From Thiobacillus sp. 0-1251 (GTDB lineage Bacteria; Pseudomonadota; Gammaproteobacteria; Burkholderiales; Thiobacillaceae): a stretch of 64,000 bases of DNA. Shown piece by piece: positions 37,022-53,202 of this stretch. The stretch covers positions 62,001 to 126,000 of the forward strand of contig MKWL01000015.1 in the NCBI GenBank assembly GCA_001899305.1, written 5' to 3'. The notes below the pieces were generated by a model. The model was not told the origin of the DNA. It worked only from the letters and a program-made list of their open reading frames with translations, and searched no databases. Both the position numbers and the translations under genes were made by a program. How positions within the stretch are numbered: the first letter of the stretch is position 1; every line of letters starts with the position of its first letter.

Positions 37022-39331
37022 TCACGTAGCGTAGGTAGTCGTGAGGCTCGAATCCCTCGCCGCTGCCAGCAGCGCCTGAAATTCGTCCGCAGGAAGCGGA
37101 CGGCTGAAGAGATAGCCCTGCCCCATGTGGCAACCGGCCTTTTCCAGCGCCTGCTTCTGTTCTTCCGTCTCGATGCCTTCGGCGATCGTGTCTTTGTCGA
37201 GGGCGTGGGCCAGGGCGATGATGGAGCGGACGATCGCGCTGTCTTCCGATTCGTCGACCACGCCGTCGACGAAGTTCTTGTCGATCTTGATCGTGTCGGC
37301 AGGCAGGCGTTTCAGATAGCTCAGCGACGAGTAGCCCGTTCCGAAGTCGTCGATGGCGATACGGACGCCGATGCGCTTGAGGGCGCCGAGCACTTCGACA
37401 CTGGACTCGGCGTCGAGCATTGCGGCGCCTTCGGTGATTTCCAGCTCCAGGCGCGACGGCGGCAGGTGGCAGCCGCCGATGACGGAGGTGACCTTGCCCA
37501 GCAGGTCCGGATCCTGGAACTGGCGTGTGGAGAGGTTGACTGCCATGCTCAGATCGAATCCCTGGTCGAGCCAGGCCTTGGCCTGCGCGCAGGCGGTTTT
37601 CAATACCCATTCGCCCAGCGGCAGGATGAGCCCCGACTCCTCGGCGACCGGGATGAACTGGGCGGGATGGTGTTCGACGCCGTCGGTGTCGCGCCAGCGC
37701 AGCAAGGCTTCGGCGCAGATGATCCGACCCGATTGCAGGTCGACGATCGGCTGGTAGTGGAGCCTGAACTGCTGTTTGACCAGCGCGTCGCGCATTTTCG
37801 CTTCGAGCGTCAGCCGCTGCTGCAACCGTTCGCCGAGTCCCGCTTCGAAGCAGGCAAAGCCGCTGCGGCCCAGGCGCTTCGCTTCGTACATGGCCGTGTC
37901 GGCGTGCTTGAGCAAGGTTTCGCGGTCGGTGCCGTGGTCGGGGAAGAAGGCCAGGCCGATGCTGCAGGACATTTTCAATCGGTGCTGGGCCACCTGGAAC
38001 GGTGCTTCGAATACCACGATCAGGCGTTGCGCCGTCCGTGCGGCGGCGACGGGTGGGCAGTCGGGCAGGATGATCAGGAACTCGTCGCCGCCCAGGCGCG
38101 CCAGCATGTCGTGATAACGCAGCGTGGCGGCCGTCCGTTTGCCGACTTCGGCCAGGAGCTGGTCGCCGATGCCGTGCCCGAGCGTGTCGTTGATGTCCTT
38201 GAAGCGATCGAGATCGAAGAACATGATCGAGAAGGGGCGGCCGCTCTCCTTGGCGGCCCGGATCTGGTGTTCCAGGAGCTCTTCCGCGCCTGCGCGGTTG
38301 GTGAGCCCCGTCAGCGAATCGCGCCGGGCCTGGCTCAGGAGTTCGTCGCTGTGTTGCCGCTCGTGAATCCTGACCCAGTAGGAAATGGCGCCGAAGATGG
38401 CCACGAAGACCAGGAATATGCCGAGGACCGGGCTGTTGTGTTCCCACCATTTGTTCCAGATATGGCCGTAGGGAATCGACACATAGGCGTACATGGGCAG
38501 GGTGGCAAGGTGGCTGTAGGCACCCAGCCGTTGCTGCTCCGTGTACATCCAGGGCGAAAAGCCGGTGAAATAGCCGTCACGCAGGCCGGGCTGCGCGTGG
38601 ATCATCTTGATGAGCGGGCCGTTCAGGGGTCGGCCGTAGACTTTGTCGGGGCTGTCCACGGGCCAGCGGGCCTGCTGGAACCCGTCCTCGCGCAGGATGC
38701 CGACCAGGCTATTCGGCGGCAACGACAGATTGCGCAGGAAATGCATGCCTGTTCCCAGGGGGATGGCTGCCTGGATCATGAACAGTGCCTGCCCTTGTTC
38801 GTCCCGCATGGTGTAGCGGAACGGGAAGCGCCACTCACCGATGACCTGGCCGTATTCGGGGCGACCGATCGTATACAGCCCGGGGTCGTCCAGCGCGGCC
38901 CGGAAGGGGGCCATGTAATCCGTCGTGTGCCGGTAATCCGGCAGCGGAGCGCCAGGCGGCAGGGCCGTATTGATCAGCATCCGGCCGCTGGTATCGATGA
39001 CCGCCATGGCGCCGACCTGGGGATAGCGCTTCTGGAATTTTTCCAGGGCGGAACGGGCTGCCTCGGGGTGGTTGACGACATCGATCTGCTGCAGCAGCTG
39101 GCCGAGCGGATCGAGGCCATGGCCCAGGTCGTCGAAGAAGGCCTGGGTCGCAGACGCCAGGAATCCGGAAAGAACAGACAGATTCTTCCGTTCGTCCGCC
39201 TGCTCCCGGTCCCAGCTGATGATGCCGAGCGCCACGAAGCCAAGCAGCCCCGCAGCCACGAATGCGTAGAAAGCGCGCCGCAAGAGACGGGAAAAAGGGG
39301 AACGTGAGGGCATCCTCGATACGGAGTTCAT
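37022..39331 (-). CDS. membrane-bound diguanylate cyclase/phosphodiesterase (sensor-GGDEF-EAL)
   Basis: About 769 residues from ATG 39331. An N-terminal membrane helix, a ~270-residue periplasmic sensor region and a second helix near YGHIWNKWWEHNSPVLGIFL precede GGDEF and EAL domains. The active site RLGGDEF is intact, with an inhibitory RxxD site (RYHD) exactly five residues before it. The EAL motif (AEALLRW) and DDFGTGYSSLSYL are intact. Both synthesis and breakdown of cyclic di-GMP are therefore possible. Transcribed away from the molybdenum hydroxylase genes. Confidence 0.9.
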   Translation of the reverse strand: MNSVSRMPSRSPFSRLLRRAFYAFVAAGLLGFVALGIISWDREQADERKNLSVLSGFLASATQAFFDDLGHGLDPLGQLLQQIDVVNHPEAARSALEKFQKRYPQVGAMAVIDTSGRMLINTALPPGAPLPDYRHTTDYMAPFRAALDDPGLYTIGRPEYGQVIGEWRFPFRYTMRDEQGQALFMIQAAIPLGTGMHFLRNLSLPPNSLVGILREDGFQQARWPVDSPDKVYGRPLNGPLIKMIHAQPGLRDGYFTGFSPWMYTEQQRLGAYSHLATLPMYAYVSIPYGHIWNKWWEHNSPVLGIFLVFVAIFGAISYWVRIHERQHSDELLSQARRDSLTGLTNRAGAEELLEHQIRAAKESGRPFSIMFFDLDRFKDINDTLGHGIGDQLLAEVGKRTAATLRYHDMLARLGGDEFLIILPDCPPVAAARTAQRLIVVFEAPFQVAQHRLKMSCSIGLAFFPDHGTDRETLLKHADTAMYEAKRLGRSGFACFEAGLGERLQQRLTLEAKMRDALVKQQFRLHYQPIVDLQSGRIICAEALLRWRDTDGVEHHPAQFIPVAEESGLILPLGEWVLKTACAQAKAWLDQGFDLSMAVNLSTRQFQDPDLLGKVTSVIGGCHLPPSRLELEITEGAAMLDAESSVEVLGALKRIGVRIAIDDFGTGYSSLSYLKRLPADTIKIDKNFVDGVVDESEDSAIVRSIIALAHALDKDTIAEGIETEEQKQALEKAGCHMGQGYLFSRPLPADEFQALLAAARDSSLTTTYAT

Positions 39332-39549
39332 TGTTTTGCCGAGTAAGGCTATAGCGGCAGGCATGGCCAAGTGTTTAGGCCGAAAATGCGATGGCCGCCC
39401 ATCCGCCGTCATTTTTCGGGTATCGGCCAGCCGATACAGGCGGATTTTCCATGGTCTAGAATCGATGGGTATCGCTTCCGCATAGGCCTGCCGTTCCGTC
39501 ATCCGGGACGCCGTGGCCGGCTTCATCCATCTCCTGAGGAGTCCTACCC

Positions 39550-40008
39550 ATGATCAAACTCGACGTGAATGGTAAACAGCATCAGCTCGATGTGGCGCCC
39601 GACACCCCGCTGCTGTGGGCGCTACGCGACACGCTGCACCTGACCGGCACCAAATACGGCTGCGGCCAGGCGCTCTGCGGCGCCTGCACCGTGCAGGTGG
39701 ATGGCGCGCCGACGCGGTCCTGCGTAACCCCGGTGTCGGCGGTGGCCGGCCGCAAGATCACCACCATCGAGGCGGTGAACACCGACCGCGTCGGCAAGGC
39801 GGTGCAGGACGCGTGGCGCAAGCTCGACGTGGTCCAGTGCGGCTACTGCCAGTCCGGGCAGATCATGAGCGCGGTGTCGCTGCTGCGCCAGAACCGCAGG
39901 CCTAGCGACGACGACATCGACAACGCCATGTCCGGCAACCTGTGCCGCTGTGCGACCTACGTCCGCATCCGGGCGGCCATCCACGAAGCCGCCAAGACCC
40001 TCGCCTAG
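39550..40008 (+). CDS. 2Fe-2S subunit of molybdenum hydroxylase (IorA-type)
   Basis: 152 residues. The plant-type ferredoxin cluster ligands are in [12 protein letters not shown] plus SC at about residue 57; the second cluster is [10 protein letters not shown]...NLCRCATY. This matches the small subunit of isoquinoline 1-oxidoreductase-like enzymes in the xanthine oxidase family. It carries electrons from the molybdenum site. It is followed 10 bp later by the large subunit. No FAD subunit is present. Confidence 0.92.
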   Translation: MIKLDVNGKQHQLDVAPDTPLLWALRDTLHLTGTKYGCGQALCGACTVQVDGAPTRSCVTPVSAVAGRKITTIEAVNTDRVGKAVQDAWRKLDVVQCGYCQSGQIMSAVSLLRQNRRPSDDDIDNAMSGNLCRCATYVRIRAAIHEAAKTLA

Positions 40009-40018
40009 GAGACGCGCG

Positions 40019-42223
40019 ATGAACACGATCGAAAACCTCAGCCGCCGCCGTTTCCTGCAGGGCAGCGCCGGCCTCACGCTCGGCTTCTGCCTGCCCGCCC
40101 TCGCCGCCCCGGTCGCCGGTCCCGGCAAGGCCGGGGAAGGGGTGGTCGGGCCGATCCATTTCGAGCCCAATGCCTTCCTCCGCATCGGCACCGACAACAC
40201 CGTCACGGTGTTGTCCAAACATCTGGAAATGGGCCAGGGCACCTACACCGGGCTCGCCACCATCCTTGCGGATGAACTGGACGCGGACTGGAACACGGTG
40301 CGCGTCGAAGGGGCGCCGGCCGATGCCAAGCGCTACAACAACCTGTTCTGGGGCCCGGCGCAGGGCACCGGCGGCAGCACCGCGATGGCCAATTCCTGGG
40401 AGCAGATGCGCCGCGCAGGCGCGGCCGGGCGCGCCATGCTGGTCAGCGCGGCAGCCATCAAATGGAAGGTGCCTGCCGCCGAGATCACGGTGCGCGACGG
40501 CGTGGTCAGCCATGCGCAGTCAAAGCACCGCGCCCGCTTCGGCGAACTGGCCGTGGACGCGGCAACCCTGCCCGTGCCCACCGAGCTGAAGCTGAAGGAC
40601 CCGAAGGATTTCCGCCTGATCGGCAAGCAGGCAAAACGCAAGGACAGTGCCGACAAGATCAACGGCCAGGCCCGTTTCACCCAGGACGTGCAGTTGCCGG
40701 GCATGCTGGTCGCGGTGGTGGCCCACCCGCCCCGCTTCGGCGCCACGGTCAAATCCTTCGACGCCCGCCGCGCCAAGGCGGTGAAGGGCGTGGTGGACGT
40801 GGTGCAGATCCCGCAGGGGGTGGCCGTGCTGGCGAGCGATACCTGGAGCGCGAAAAAGGGACGCGATGCCCTCTCGGTGAACTGGGACGAAAGCCAGGCC
40901 TTCACGCTCGGCAGCGAGGAGATTTTTGCCCGCTACCGGGAGCTGGCGAAGACACCGGGACTGGTCGCGCACCAGCACGGCGACGCGGACCAGGCCTTCG
41001 GCAAGGCCGCCCGCGTGGTCCGCGCGAGCTACGATTTCCCCTATCTGGCGCACGCCGCCATGGAGCCGATGAACTGCGTGATCCGGCTCGGCGGCGACGG
41101 CTGCGAGGTCTGGAATGGCGAGCAGATGCAGACCGGCGACCAGTATGCGCTGGCCGGCCTGTTCGGCCTCAAGCCGGAACAGGTGACCATCCACATGCTG
41201 TATGCCGGCGGCAGCTTCGGCCGGCGCGCCAGCAGCCACTCGGATTACGTGCTGGAGGCCGCCCAGATCGTCAAGGCGATCAACGGCCGCGCACCGGTCA
41301 AACTGGTGTGGATGCGCGAGGACGACATGCGCGCAGGCTATTACCGGCCGCTGTTTCATCATGCGTTGGAAGCAGCGCTGGACGACAAGGGCCGGCTCAC
41401 GGGCTGGCGCCATCGCCTAGTCGGCCAGTCCATCGTGGCCGGCACGGCGTTCGAGAAGAACCTGGTCAAGGACGGCATCGACCAGGTGTCGGTGGAAGGC
41501 GCCGCCAACCTGCCCTACGCCATTCCCAACATGAAGGTGGACCTCCACACCCCGAAGGACATCCCGGTGCCGGTGCTGTGGTGGCGCTCGGTCGGTTCCT
41601 CGCACACGGCCTACTCCACCGAGACCTTCCTCGACCAGGTGGCCGAGGCCATGGGCAAGGACCCGGTGGCGCTGCGGCTGGAACTCCTCGCCACGCACCC
41701 GCGCCACGCCGGCGTGCTGAAGCTCGCGGCCGAGAAGGCCGGCTGGGGCAGCACGCCGCTCAAGCCCGGCAAGCCGGGCGAGCGCCGCGGCCGCGGCGTG
41801 GCGGTGCATGAATCCTTCAACTCCTACGTTGCCCAGGTGGCCGAGGTAACGGTCGCCAAGGACGGCAGCATCAAGGTCGATCGCATCGTCTGTGCGGTCG
41901 ATTGCGGCATCGCCATCAACCCGGACAACGTCCGCGCGCAGGTGCAGGGCGCCATCGGCTTTGCCCTGTCGGCCGCCCTGCACGGCGAGATCACGCTCAA
42001 GGAAGGCCGTGTGGAGCAGGGCAACTTCGACGGCTATCCGCCGTTGCGCATCCACGAGATGCCGGTGGTGGAGGTGCATATCGTGCCCTCGGCCGCCGCA
42101 CCCAGCGGCATCGGCGAGCCTGGCGTGCCGCCCGCGGCGCCGGCCGTGGCCAACGCCATCGCCGCCGCCACCGGCAAGCATCTCACGCGCATGCCGTTCA
42201 ACACCGCCGAACTGGCCGCCTGA
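40019..42223 (+). CDS. molybdopterin-binding subunit of exported molybdenum hydroxylase (IorB-type)
   Basis: 734 residues from ATG 40019. A Tat signal begins [17 protein letters not shown] and ends near LAAPVA, so the complex is probably exported folded, with the small subunit carried along. It has the IorB features [29 protein letters not shown] and the C-terminal catalytic Glu region [10 protein letters not shown]. The substrate (N-heterocycle or aldehyde) cannot be told. Electrons probably go to a cytochrome, since no FAD partner exists. Confidence 0.9.
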   Translation: MNTIENLSRRRFLQGSAGLTLGFCLPALAAPVAGPGKAGEGVVGPIHFEPNAFLRIGTDNTVTVLSKHLEMGQGTYTGLATILADELDADWNTVRVEGAPADAKRYNNLFWGPAQGTGGSTAMANSWEQMRRAGAAGRAMLVSAAAIKWKVPAAEITVRDGVVSHAQSKHRARFGELAVDAATLPVPTELKLKDPKDFRLIGKQAKRKDSADKINGQARFTQDVQLPGMLVAVVAHPPRFGATVKSFDARRAKAVKGVVDVVQIPQGVAVLASDTWSAKKGRDALSVNWDESQAFTLGSEEIFARYRELAKTPGLVAHQHGDADQAFGKAARVVRASYDFPYLAHAAMEPMNCVIRLGGDGCEVWNGEQMQTGDQYALAGLFGLKPEQVTIHMLYAGGSFGRRASSHSDYVLEAAQIVKAINGRAPVKLVWMREDDMRAGYYRPLFHHALEAALDDKGRLTGWRHRLVGQSIVAGTAFEKNLVKDGIDQVSVEGAANLPYAIPNMKVDLHTPKDIPVPVLWWRSVGSSHTAYSTETFLDQVAEAMGKDPVALRLELLATHPRHAGVLKLAAEKAGWGSTPLKPGKPGERRGRGVAVHESFNSYVAQVAEVTVAKDGSIKVDRIVCAVDCGIAINPDNVRAQVQGAIGFALSAALHGEITLKEGRVEQGNFDGYPPLRIHEMPVVEVHIVPSAAAPSGIGEPGVPPAAPAVANAIAAATGKHLTRMPFNTAELAA

Positions 42224-42225
42224 GC

Positions 42226-43230
42226 ATGGACAGCCAGGACAGCGAGGTGCTGGCGGCGGTCCGCAACTGGGCGGCCGGGGGGCACCGCTTCGTTCTCGTC
42301 ACCGTGGCCCGCACCTGGGGCTCGGCGCCGCGTCCCCCGGGCGCCTGGATGGCGCTGCGCGACGACGGCCGGGTACAGGGCTCGGTGTCCGGCGGCTGCA
42401 TCGAGGACGACCTGATCGCCCGCATGGCAGCCGGCGAATTCCGCGGCACGCAGCCTTTCGTCCAGCGTTATGGCGTCACCCCGGACGAGGCGCGCCGCTT
42501 CGGCCTGCCTTGCGGCGGCGTCGTGGAGCTGGTGATCGAACCGGCACCCGATGCGGCCGCGCTGGACGACCTCGCCCGGCGCATCGCCGCCGGCCAGTTG
42601 GCGTTGCGCAGCATCGACCTCGACAGCGGCGCGGCAACGGTCCGCGACGGCTGCCGCAGCGACCAGCTGAGCTGGGATGGGCGCTGCCTGACCACCCTGC
42701 ACGGCCCAGCCTGGCGCCTGCTGATCATCGGCGCCGGCCAGATATCCCGCTACCTCGCATCCATGGCGCAGGCGCTGGACTACCAGGTGCTGATCTGCGA
42801 TCCGCGGGTCGAATACAGCGCCGGCTGGGATGTCCCGGGCGCCGCCCTGATGGCGGGCATGCCGGACAACGCGGTGGTCGAACTGGCCCTCGATCCCCGC
42901 AGCGCGGTCGTCGCCCTGACCCACGACCCCAAGCTGGACGACATGGCGCTGCTGGAAGCGCTCAAGTCGCCGGCCTTTTACGTCGGCGCGCTCGGCTCGC
43001 GCGTCAACAATGCCCGGCGCCGGGAACGGCTGCTGCAGCATTTCGACCTGTCCGAGGCCGAGGTAGCGCGGCTGCATGGCCCGGTCGGCCTGCCCATCGG
43101 CAGCCGCACGCCACCGGAAATCGCCGTCTCCATCCTCGCCGAGATCACGGCGACCAAGAACGGCCTCCCGCCCATCGCGGCAACGGAACGGCTGCCCGCA
43201 GCGGACCGTTCCGGCTGCCGCATCGATTAA
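42226..43230 (+). CDS. XdhC-family molybdenum cofactor maturation factor
   Basis: 334 residues. The N-terminal [20 protein letters not shown] and [13 protein letters not shown], then the C-terminal Rossmann domain [20 protein letters not shown] and [17 protein letters not shown], define XdhC/CoxI. It binds molybdenum cofactor and assists its sulfuration and insertion into hydroxylases. It starts 2 bp after the large-subunit stop. Confidence 0.9.
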   Translation: MDSQDSEVLAAVRNWAAGGHRFVLVTVARTWGSAPRPPGAWMALRDDGRVQGSVSGGCIEDDLIARMAAGEFRGTQPFVQRYGVTPDEARRFGLPCGGVVELVIEPAPDAAALDDLARRIAAGQLALRSIDLDSGAATVRDGCRSDQLSWDGRCLTTLHGPAWRLLIIGAGQISRYLASMAQALDYQVLICDPRVEYSAGWDVPGAALMAGMPDNAVVELALDPRSAVVALTHDPKLDDMALLEALKSPAFYVGALGSRVNNARRRERLLQHFDLSEAEVARLHGPVGLPIGSRTPPEIAVSILAEITATKNGLPPIAATERLPAADRSGCRID

Positions 43231-43235
43231 CCCGC

Positions 43236-43844
43236 ATGACGCCAGGTCCCATCGTCGGCATTCTCCTGGCTGCCGGCAGCGGCAGCCGCTTCGGCAGCGA
43301 CAAATTGCTGCATCCCCTGGCCGACGGCACGCCCATGGGGCTGGCCGCCGCCCGCCGGCTGCGCCCGGCCTGCGATCGCGTCCTCGCCGTGGTGCGTCCT
43401 GGGAGCGCGGTATTGGCGGGGCAGCTGGCCGCAGCAGGGTTCGAACTGGTCGTCAGCCCAGCGTCCTGCCAGGGTATGGGCCACAGCCTGGCAGCGGGCG
43501 TCCGCGCCGCGCCGGATGCTGGCGGCTGGCTCATCGCCCTGGCGGACATGCCCTTCATTGCCCCCGCCAGCTACGGCCGCGTGGCGGCGGCCCTGCGCGA
43601 GGGCGGCAGCATCGTGGTCCCCGAGTACCGGGGGCGCCGGGGCCATCCGGTGGGCTTCGCCAGGCAATGGGGTGAACCGCTCTCGGCCCTGGCCGGCGAC
43701 GAGGGGGCACGGCGGATCGTCACGGCCTTTCCCGACGCGGTCGTGCGCTGCGACGTGGACGACCCCGGCATCGTGCGGGACGTGGATCGAGCGGCCGACC
43801 TGATGGATCGCCCCCCAGGCGCGACGCCGGCACCGTATCCGTGA
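43236..43844 (+). CDS. MocA-type molybdenum cofactor nucleotidyltransferase
   Basis: 202 residues. The N-terminal [19 protein letters not shown] is the nucleotidyltransferase signature; [15 protein letters not shown] and [11 protein letters not shown] follow, as in MocA. It probably attaches CMP to molybdopterin, giving the dinucleotide form used by IorAB-type enzymes. Together with XdhC it completes a self-contained four-gene operon. Confidence 0.88.
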   Translation: MTPGPIVGILLAAGSGSRFGSDKLLHPLADGTPMGLAAARRLRPACDRVLAVVRPGSAVLAGQLAAAGFELVVSPASCQGMGHSLAAGVRAAPDAGGWLIALADMPFIAPASYGRVAAALREGGSIVVPEYRGRRGHPVGFARQWGEPLSALAGDEGARRIVTAFPDAVVRCDVDDPGIVRDVDRAADLMDRPPGATPAPYP

Positions 43845-43891
43845 CGCATCGCGGGCTTCCCGTTTTGAAACGTTATGCCGCCGCCGAAGTC

Positions 43892-43924
43892 TGTGTGGTA
43901 TCGGGCAACAGGCCCGATCACACA
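43892..43924 (+). other. strong hairpin upstream of the Ala-rich protein gene
   Basis: TGTGTG-gt-ATCGGGC pairs with GCCCGAT-CACACA around a 5-base loop, with a 2-base bulge. There is no T run, so it is either a weak terminator for the preceding operon or a leader structure of the gene at 43987. Confidence 0.4.
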
Positions 43925-43986
43925 TGCATCCCGGCCAACCCATGGAGCTGGCTTGATGCTGGCCCCACATCGAAGGAGAAGAATTC

Positions 43987-44556
43987 ATGAAACTGAAAAA
44001 CTGGTTGATTTTGTCTGCGTTGGTGGCCGGGACGAATGTGTGGGCCGCCGACACGCCCGCCGCCAAGCCCGCTGAAGGTGCGTCGACCTCCATGCACAAG
44101 GCGGAAGAAAGCGCGAAGAAGACGGCCGCGGACGCCAAGGAGGCTGCGCAGAAGGCCGCAGACGCCGCGAAAGTGGCCATGGACAAGGCGGAACTGGCTG
44201 TCGGCAATACGTCGCAGAAAGCCGCCGAGGCGGCCAGACAGGCGGCGAAGGATGCCGAGAAGGCCGCACAATTCGCTGCACACAAAGCCGCCGAGGCCAC
44301 CCGTAAAGCCACGGCGACAACACGCGAAGCCGCTCAGAAAATGGAAGACGCCGCGAAGAAAGCCGCCCTTGCGAGCGAGGAGGCCTTGGAGAAAGCCGAG
44401 GTGTCCGCCAGGCAGGCGGCCCGATCCGGCGCGGCAGCCGCACGGAAAGCCGCCGAAGACACCCGGGATGCGGCGCGCCACGCCATGGAAGCCACCAAGG
44501 CGGCAGCCGAGAAGGCGTTCGAAACCCATGAAGGTGCGGCCGACGCGAAGAAGTAA
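43987..44556 (+). CDS. exported Ala/Lys-rich helical repeat protein
   Basis: 189 residues. The signal peptide ends VWAADTP. The mature chain is almost wholly A, K, E, D, in a degenerate 11-residue repeat (AADAKEAAQKAADAAK, RQAAKDAEKAAQ). That pattern resembles LEA/apolipoprotein-like amphipathic helices. Such proteins coat membranes or protect against desiccation; here the function is unknown. No hydrophobic anchor follows the signal, so it is likely periplasmic. Confidence 0.8.
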   Translation: MKLKNWLILSALVAGTNVWAADTPAAKPAEGASTSMHKAEESAKKTAADAKEAAQKAADAAKVAMDKAELAVGNTSQKAAEAARQAAKDAEKAAQFAAHKAAEATRKATATTREAAQKMEDAAKKAALASEEALEKAEVSARQAARSGAAAARKAAEDTRDAARHAMEATKAAAEKAFETHEGAADAKK

Positions 44557-44577
44557 TTCCTGCGCCACAGGGGGTCG

Positions 44578-45426
44578 TCAGGCCAGCTCCACCCACACCG
44601 GCTGATGGTCCGATGCCTCGGTCGCGGCATCGATGCCGTGCGCCTTGAGTCGGCCCGCCAGTCCCTCGGTGAGGAAGACGAAATCGAAGCATTCGGGCTG
44701 TTTGACGAAATCCACCGGATGGATGCCGACCGTGGGTGCGTGTGCTTCGCCAGGATGCAGCACGGACCAGGCGTCGTGAAATGCCGGCGTCCCATCGGCA
44801 AACGGGGCGAGAATTTGTGCACGCTCGGGTGCGCTGGCAGGAAAATTCATGTCGCCGCACAGCAGCGCCTGCGCCGGCCGGGGAAATACCTCGAAGGACC
44901 CACCCGCCTCCTCCGGCATCGGCGCGCGCCCGGATAGGGCGCAGGCTTCCGCATGCAGGTGGCGGATGGCGTCGATCTGGGCCTGGCGCTGGCGTTGCGA
45001 GTAGTACTCGAGGTGGGTGGTCAGCACGCGCAGCGGCCCGACATCGGTCGTCACCACGGCTTCCACCAGCACGCGCTGCATGCTGGGCACCGCCGCCTCG
45101 GCCGGCCACGGCAACAGATGCCGCCATACCTGGCCGACCGGCAGGCGCGAGAAAATGGCGTTGCCGAACCGGCTGCGTCCGCCGCGGCCGTCCGGCACAT
45201 CGGTCGCTGCGCCGTAAACCGCCGTATAGCCGGGCAGGCCGGCGGACAATTCGGCGACCTGGTCCTCGCCACGGCTGCCGGGCAGGCCAGGAAAACCGGT
45301 CGCGACTTCCTGCAGGCAGATGACGTCGAAATCGCCTGACTGGCGGAGCGTTCGCAGGATGCGCGCAAGATCGACGCGGCCGTCCATGCCGCGCCCCCAT
45401 TGAATGTTCCAGCTCAGTAATTTCAT
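44578..45426 (-). CDS. endonuclease/exonuclease/phosphatase family hydrolase
   Basis: 282 residues from ATG 45426. It starts MKLLSWNIQWGRG; CLQEVATGFPG, CGDMNFPAS and the final TEASDHQPVWVEL give the Mg-binding and catalytic motifs of the EEP fold (Asn, Glu, Asp-x-Asn, Asp-His). Without a signal peptide it is cytoplasmic. The substrate (DNA, phospholipid or nucleotide) is open. Confidence 0.85.
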   Translation of the reverse strand: MKLLSWNIQWGRGMDGRVDLARILRTLRQSGDFDVICLQEVATGFPGLPGSRGEDQVAELSAGLPGYTAVYGAATDVPDGRGGRSRFGNAIFSRLPVGQVWRHLLPWPAEAAVPSMQRVLVEAVVTTDVGPLRVLTTHLEYYSQRQRQAQIDAIRHLHAEACALSGRAPMPEEAGGSFEVFPRPAQALLCGDMNFPASAPERAQILAPFADGTPAFHDAWSVLHPGEAHAPTVGIHPVDFVKQPECFDFVFLTEGLAGRLKAHGIDAATEASDHQPVWVELA

Positions 45427-45597
45427 GTCGCACCTCTTGCCGTCAGCATAGCGAATGGTCTCATTTGAATGAAACATCGGCAGGCGGGGTCCGCCCGTCG
45501 ATCCGGACCAGGAATTTTCCGGGGCGGCGGGACTCCCAATTGAGGTGGCGTCCGGCCGTAAACCCTTGCAGCGGCAAGGCCTTGGCGGAGGCAATCA

Positions 45598-45626
45598 TTG
45601 CCGCACGCGGCTTGAGGTATTAAAAT
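45598..45626 (+). promoter_or_regulatory. sigma-70 promoter of gltBD
   Basis: TTGCCG, a 17-base spacer and TAAAAT. The predicted start near 45633 leaves a 65-base leader. The rest of the 272-bp spacer upstream shows nothing clear. Confidence 0.6.
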
Positions 45627-45651
45627 GCCGCACTTTTCGCTTTAATTTTTT

Positions 45652-45676
45652 GCGGCTTGCCCTGTGGGCAGGCCGC
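45652..45676 (+). other. 11-bp leader hairpin before gltB
   Basis: GCGGCTTGCCC-TGT-GGGCAGGCCGC, all paired with one G-U, 22 bases before the gltB ATG and just after a T-rich run. There is no T run behind it, so it is not an intrinsic terminator on the plus strand. Confidence 0.5.
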
Positions 45677-45698
45677 TGTTGCCTGAGCTCACGGAACC

Positions 45699-51652
<5,954 letters not shown>

Positions 51653-51735
51653 CGCCGCGGGCACGGATGCGGCCGCCGCACCCGTGTCCACCCATCGGGG
51701 TATGCTGCGGCATTGCCATCGACCGCTCTTACCGG

Positions 51736-53202
51736 ATGCTTTCAGCCCCCTATTACCCACGTTCGTTCACCATCCTGGTCATCGTTGCCATGGGCGTGTT
51801 GATCGTGCCGCTGGCCAGCGGCCTGATCAATGCGGTGCACGTGCTGCAAGGCGTGGTCGAAACCCAGCGACAGTTCACCCACACCAGCCTTGCCGTCACG
51901 CGCGACGTGCGGCAGATCGTCGAGTCGGTCAGCCAGCTGCAACGCGCCGCCGGACAATACCATCTGTTGCAGGACGCCGAATTTGGACCGGCCCTGCGAC
52001 AAAGCTTCGACGAACTGCGCGCCCAGCTGTCGCAACTCGATACCCAGCTCACCGACTCCCGTTCGCGCGCGACGCTGGCCACGCTGCAGGCGCGCAGCCA
52101 GACCCTGTATCGCCAGGTGCGGCCGGGTGAATTCCTGGACAGTGACCAGTTCCACGCACTCGACCCGACGTTCGATGATCTGCATGATGTTGCGCGCACC
52201 CTGCTCGTTCAGGCGGATGCCGCAGTACAGCGCGAATTGCAGGCACTGGAAGGCACGGTGCAGGCGACCCGCCGGCGGTTGATCGTGCTGGCATTGGCCC
52301 TGATTCCCTTGACGCTGCTGCTCGCGGCCGTGTTTTCCTGGATGATCAACCGCCCGATCAAGCAGCTCAAGACTTCGATCCAGCAACTCGGCCAGGCCGA
52401 CCTGCGCCCCTTGCCGGCCATCAGCGGGCCGCAGGACATCGTCGAACTGGGGCGGGAAATCGACTGGCTGCGTCAGCGCCTGCAGGCGCTGGAAGAACAG
52501 AAGCTGCGCTTCCTGCGCCACGTATCGCACGAACTGAAGACGCCGCTCGCATCGCTGCGCGAAGGCGTGGCGTTGCTCGGCGACGAACTGGCGGGTAGTC
52601 TCAACCCACGCCAGCGCAGCATCGTCGGCATCATGGACAGCGGCAGCCGCGACCTGCAGAAGCGCATCGAAGACCTGATCCGTTACAGCAGCATGGTGCG
52701 CGACGCCACGCCCTCGCCCGCCACACCGCAAGCGCTGGGCGACGCGCTCGATGCCGTCCTGGCGCGGCAAAGGCTGGCGCTCGATACGCGCCACATCGAG
52801 GTCGAAACGCAGTTCGACGCGCCCGTGCTCCATGCCGAACGCGGCCAGCTGGAAACCGTACTCGACAATCTGTTGTCCAATGCGGTCAAATTCAGTCCCG
52901 AGGGCGGGCGCATCCTGGTGAAGAGTGCGCCTGTCGACGGCACGATCGAGGTTTGGGTTTGCGATCAGGGCGGCGGCATCCCGGAAGCCGAGCGCTCCCG
53001 CATCTTCGAGCCGTTTTTCCAGGGCGCACGCCAACCCGCCACCGCGGTTCGCGGCAGCGGGCTCGGCCTGTCGATCGTGCGCGAGTCGCTGCTGGCTGTC
53101 GGCGGCAACATCGAAGTGGTCGATTGCCCGCCCTGGTCGACCTGTTTCCGATTATCGTGGCCCGCTTACCGCGGCCCGCTTAACCTGACGCGTACCGAAT
53201 GA
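51736..53202 (+). CDS. qseE: sensor histidine kinase QseE/GlrK-like
   Basis: 488 residues. Membrane helices at about 11-33 and 181-203 flank a ~145-residue periplasmic helical sensor. A HAMP segment (INRPIKQLKTSIQQL) follows, then the phosphoacceptor His265 in FLRHVSHELKTPL, and ATPase motifs NLLSNAVKFSP, DQGGGIP and GSGLGLSIV. The gene order kinase-lipoprotein-sigma-54 regulator identifies the QseEGF/GlrK-YfhG-GlrR system. In E. coli it responds to envelope state. Confidence 0.88.
   Translation: MLSAPYYPRSFTILVIVAMGVLIVPLASGLINAVHVLQGVVETQRQFTHTSLAVTRDVRQIVESVSQLQRAAGQYHLLQDAEFGPALRQSFDELRAQLSQLDTQLTDSRSRATLATLQARSQTLYRQVRPGEFLDSDQFHALDPTFDDLHDVARTLLVQADAAVQRELQALEGTVQATRRRLIVLALALIPLTLLLAAVFSWMINRPIKQLKTSIQQLGQADLRPLPAISGPQDIVELGREIDWLRQRLQALEEQKLRFLRHVSHELKTPLASLREGVALLGDELAGSLNPRQRSIVGIMDSGSRDLQKRIEDLIRYSSMVRDATPSPATPQALGDALDAVLARQRLALDTRHIEVETQFDAPVLHAERGQLETVLDNLLSNAVKFSPEGGRILVKSAPVDGTIEVWVCDQGGGIPEAERSRIFEPFFQGARQPATAVRGSGLGLSIVRESLLAVGGNIEVVDCPPWSTCFRLSWPAYRGPLNLTRTE

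Noticed and set aside
37035..37065. T-arm-like sequence CTCGAATCCCTCGCC near the end of the GGDEF-EAL gene, as a possible attachment site for the KAP insertion
   Set aside because: It does not match the 3' end of the adjacent tRNA-Ala and is explained by coding sequence. No acceptor stem or CCA accompanies it.
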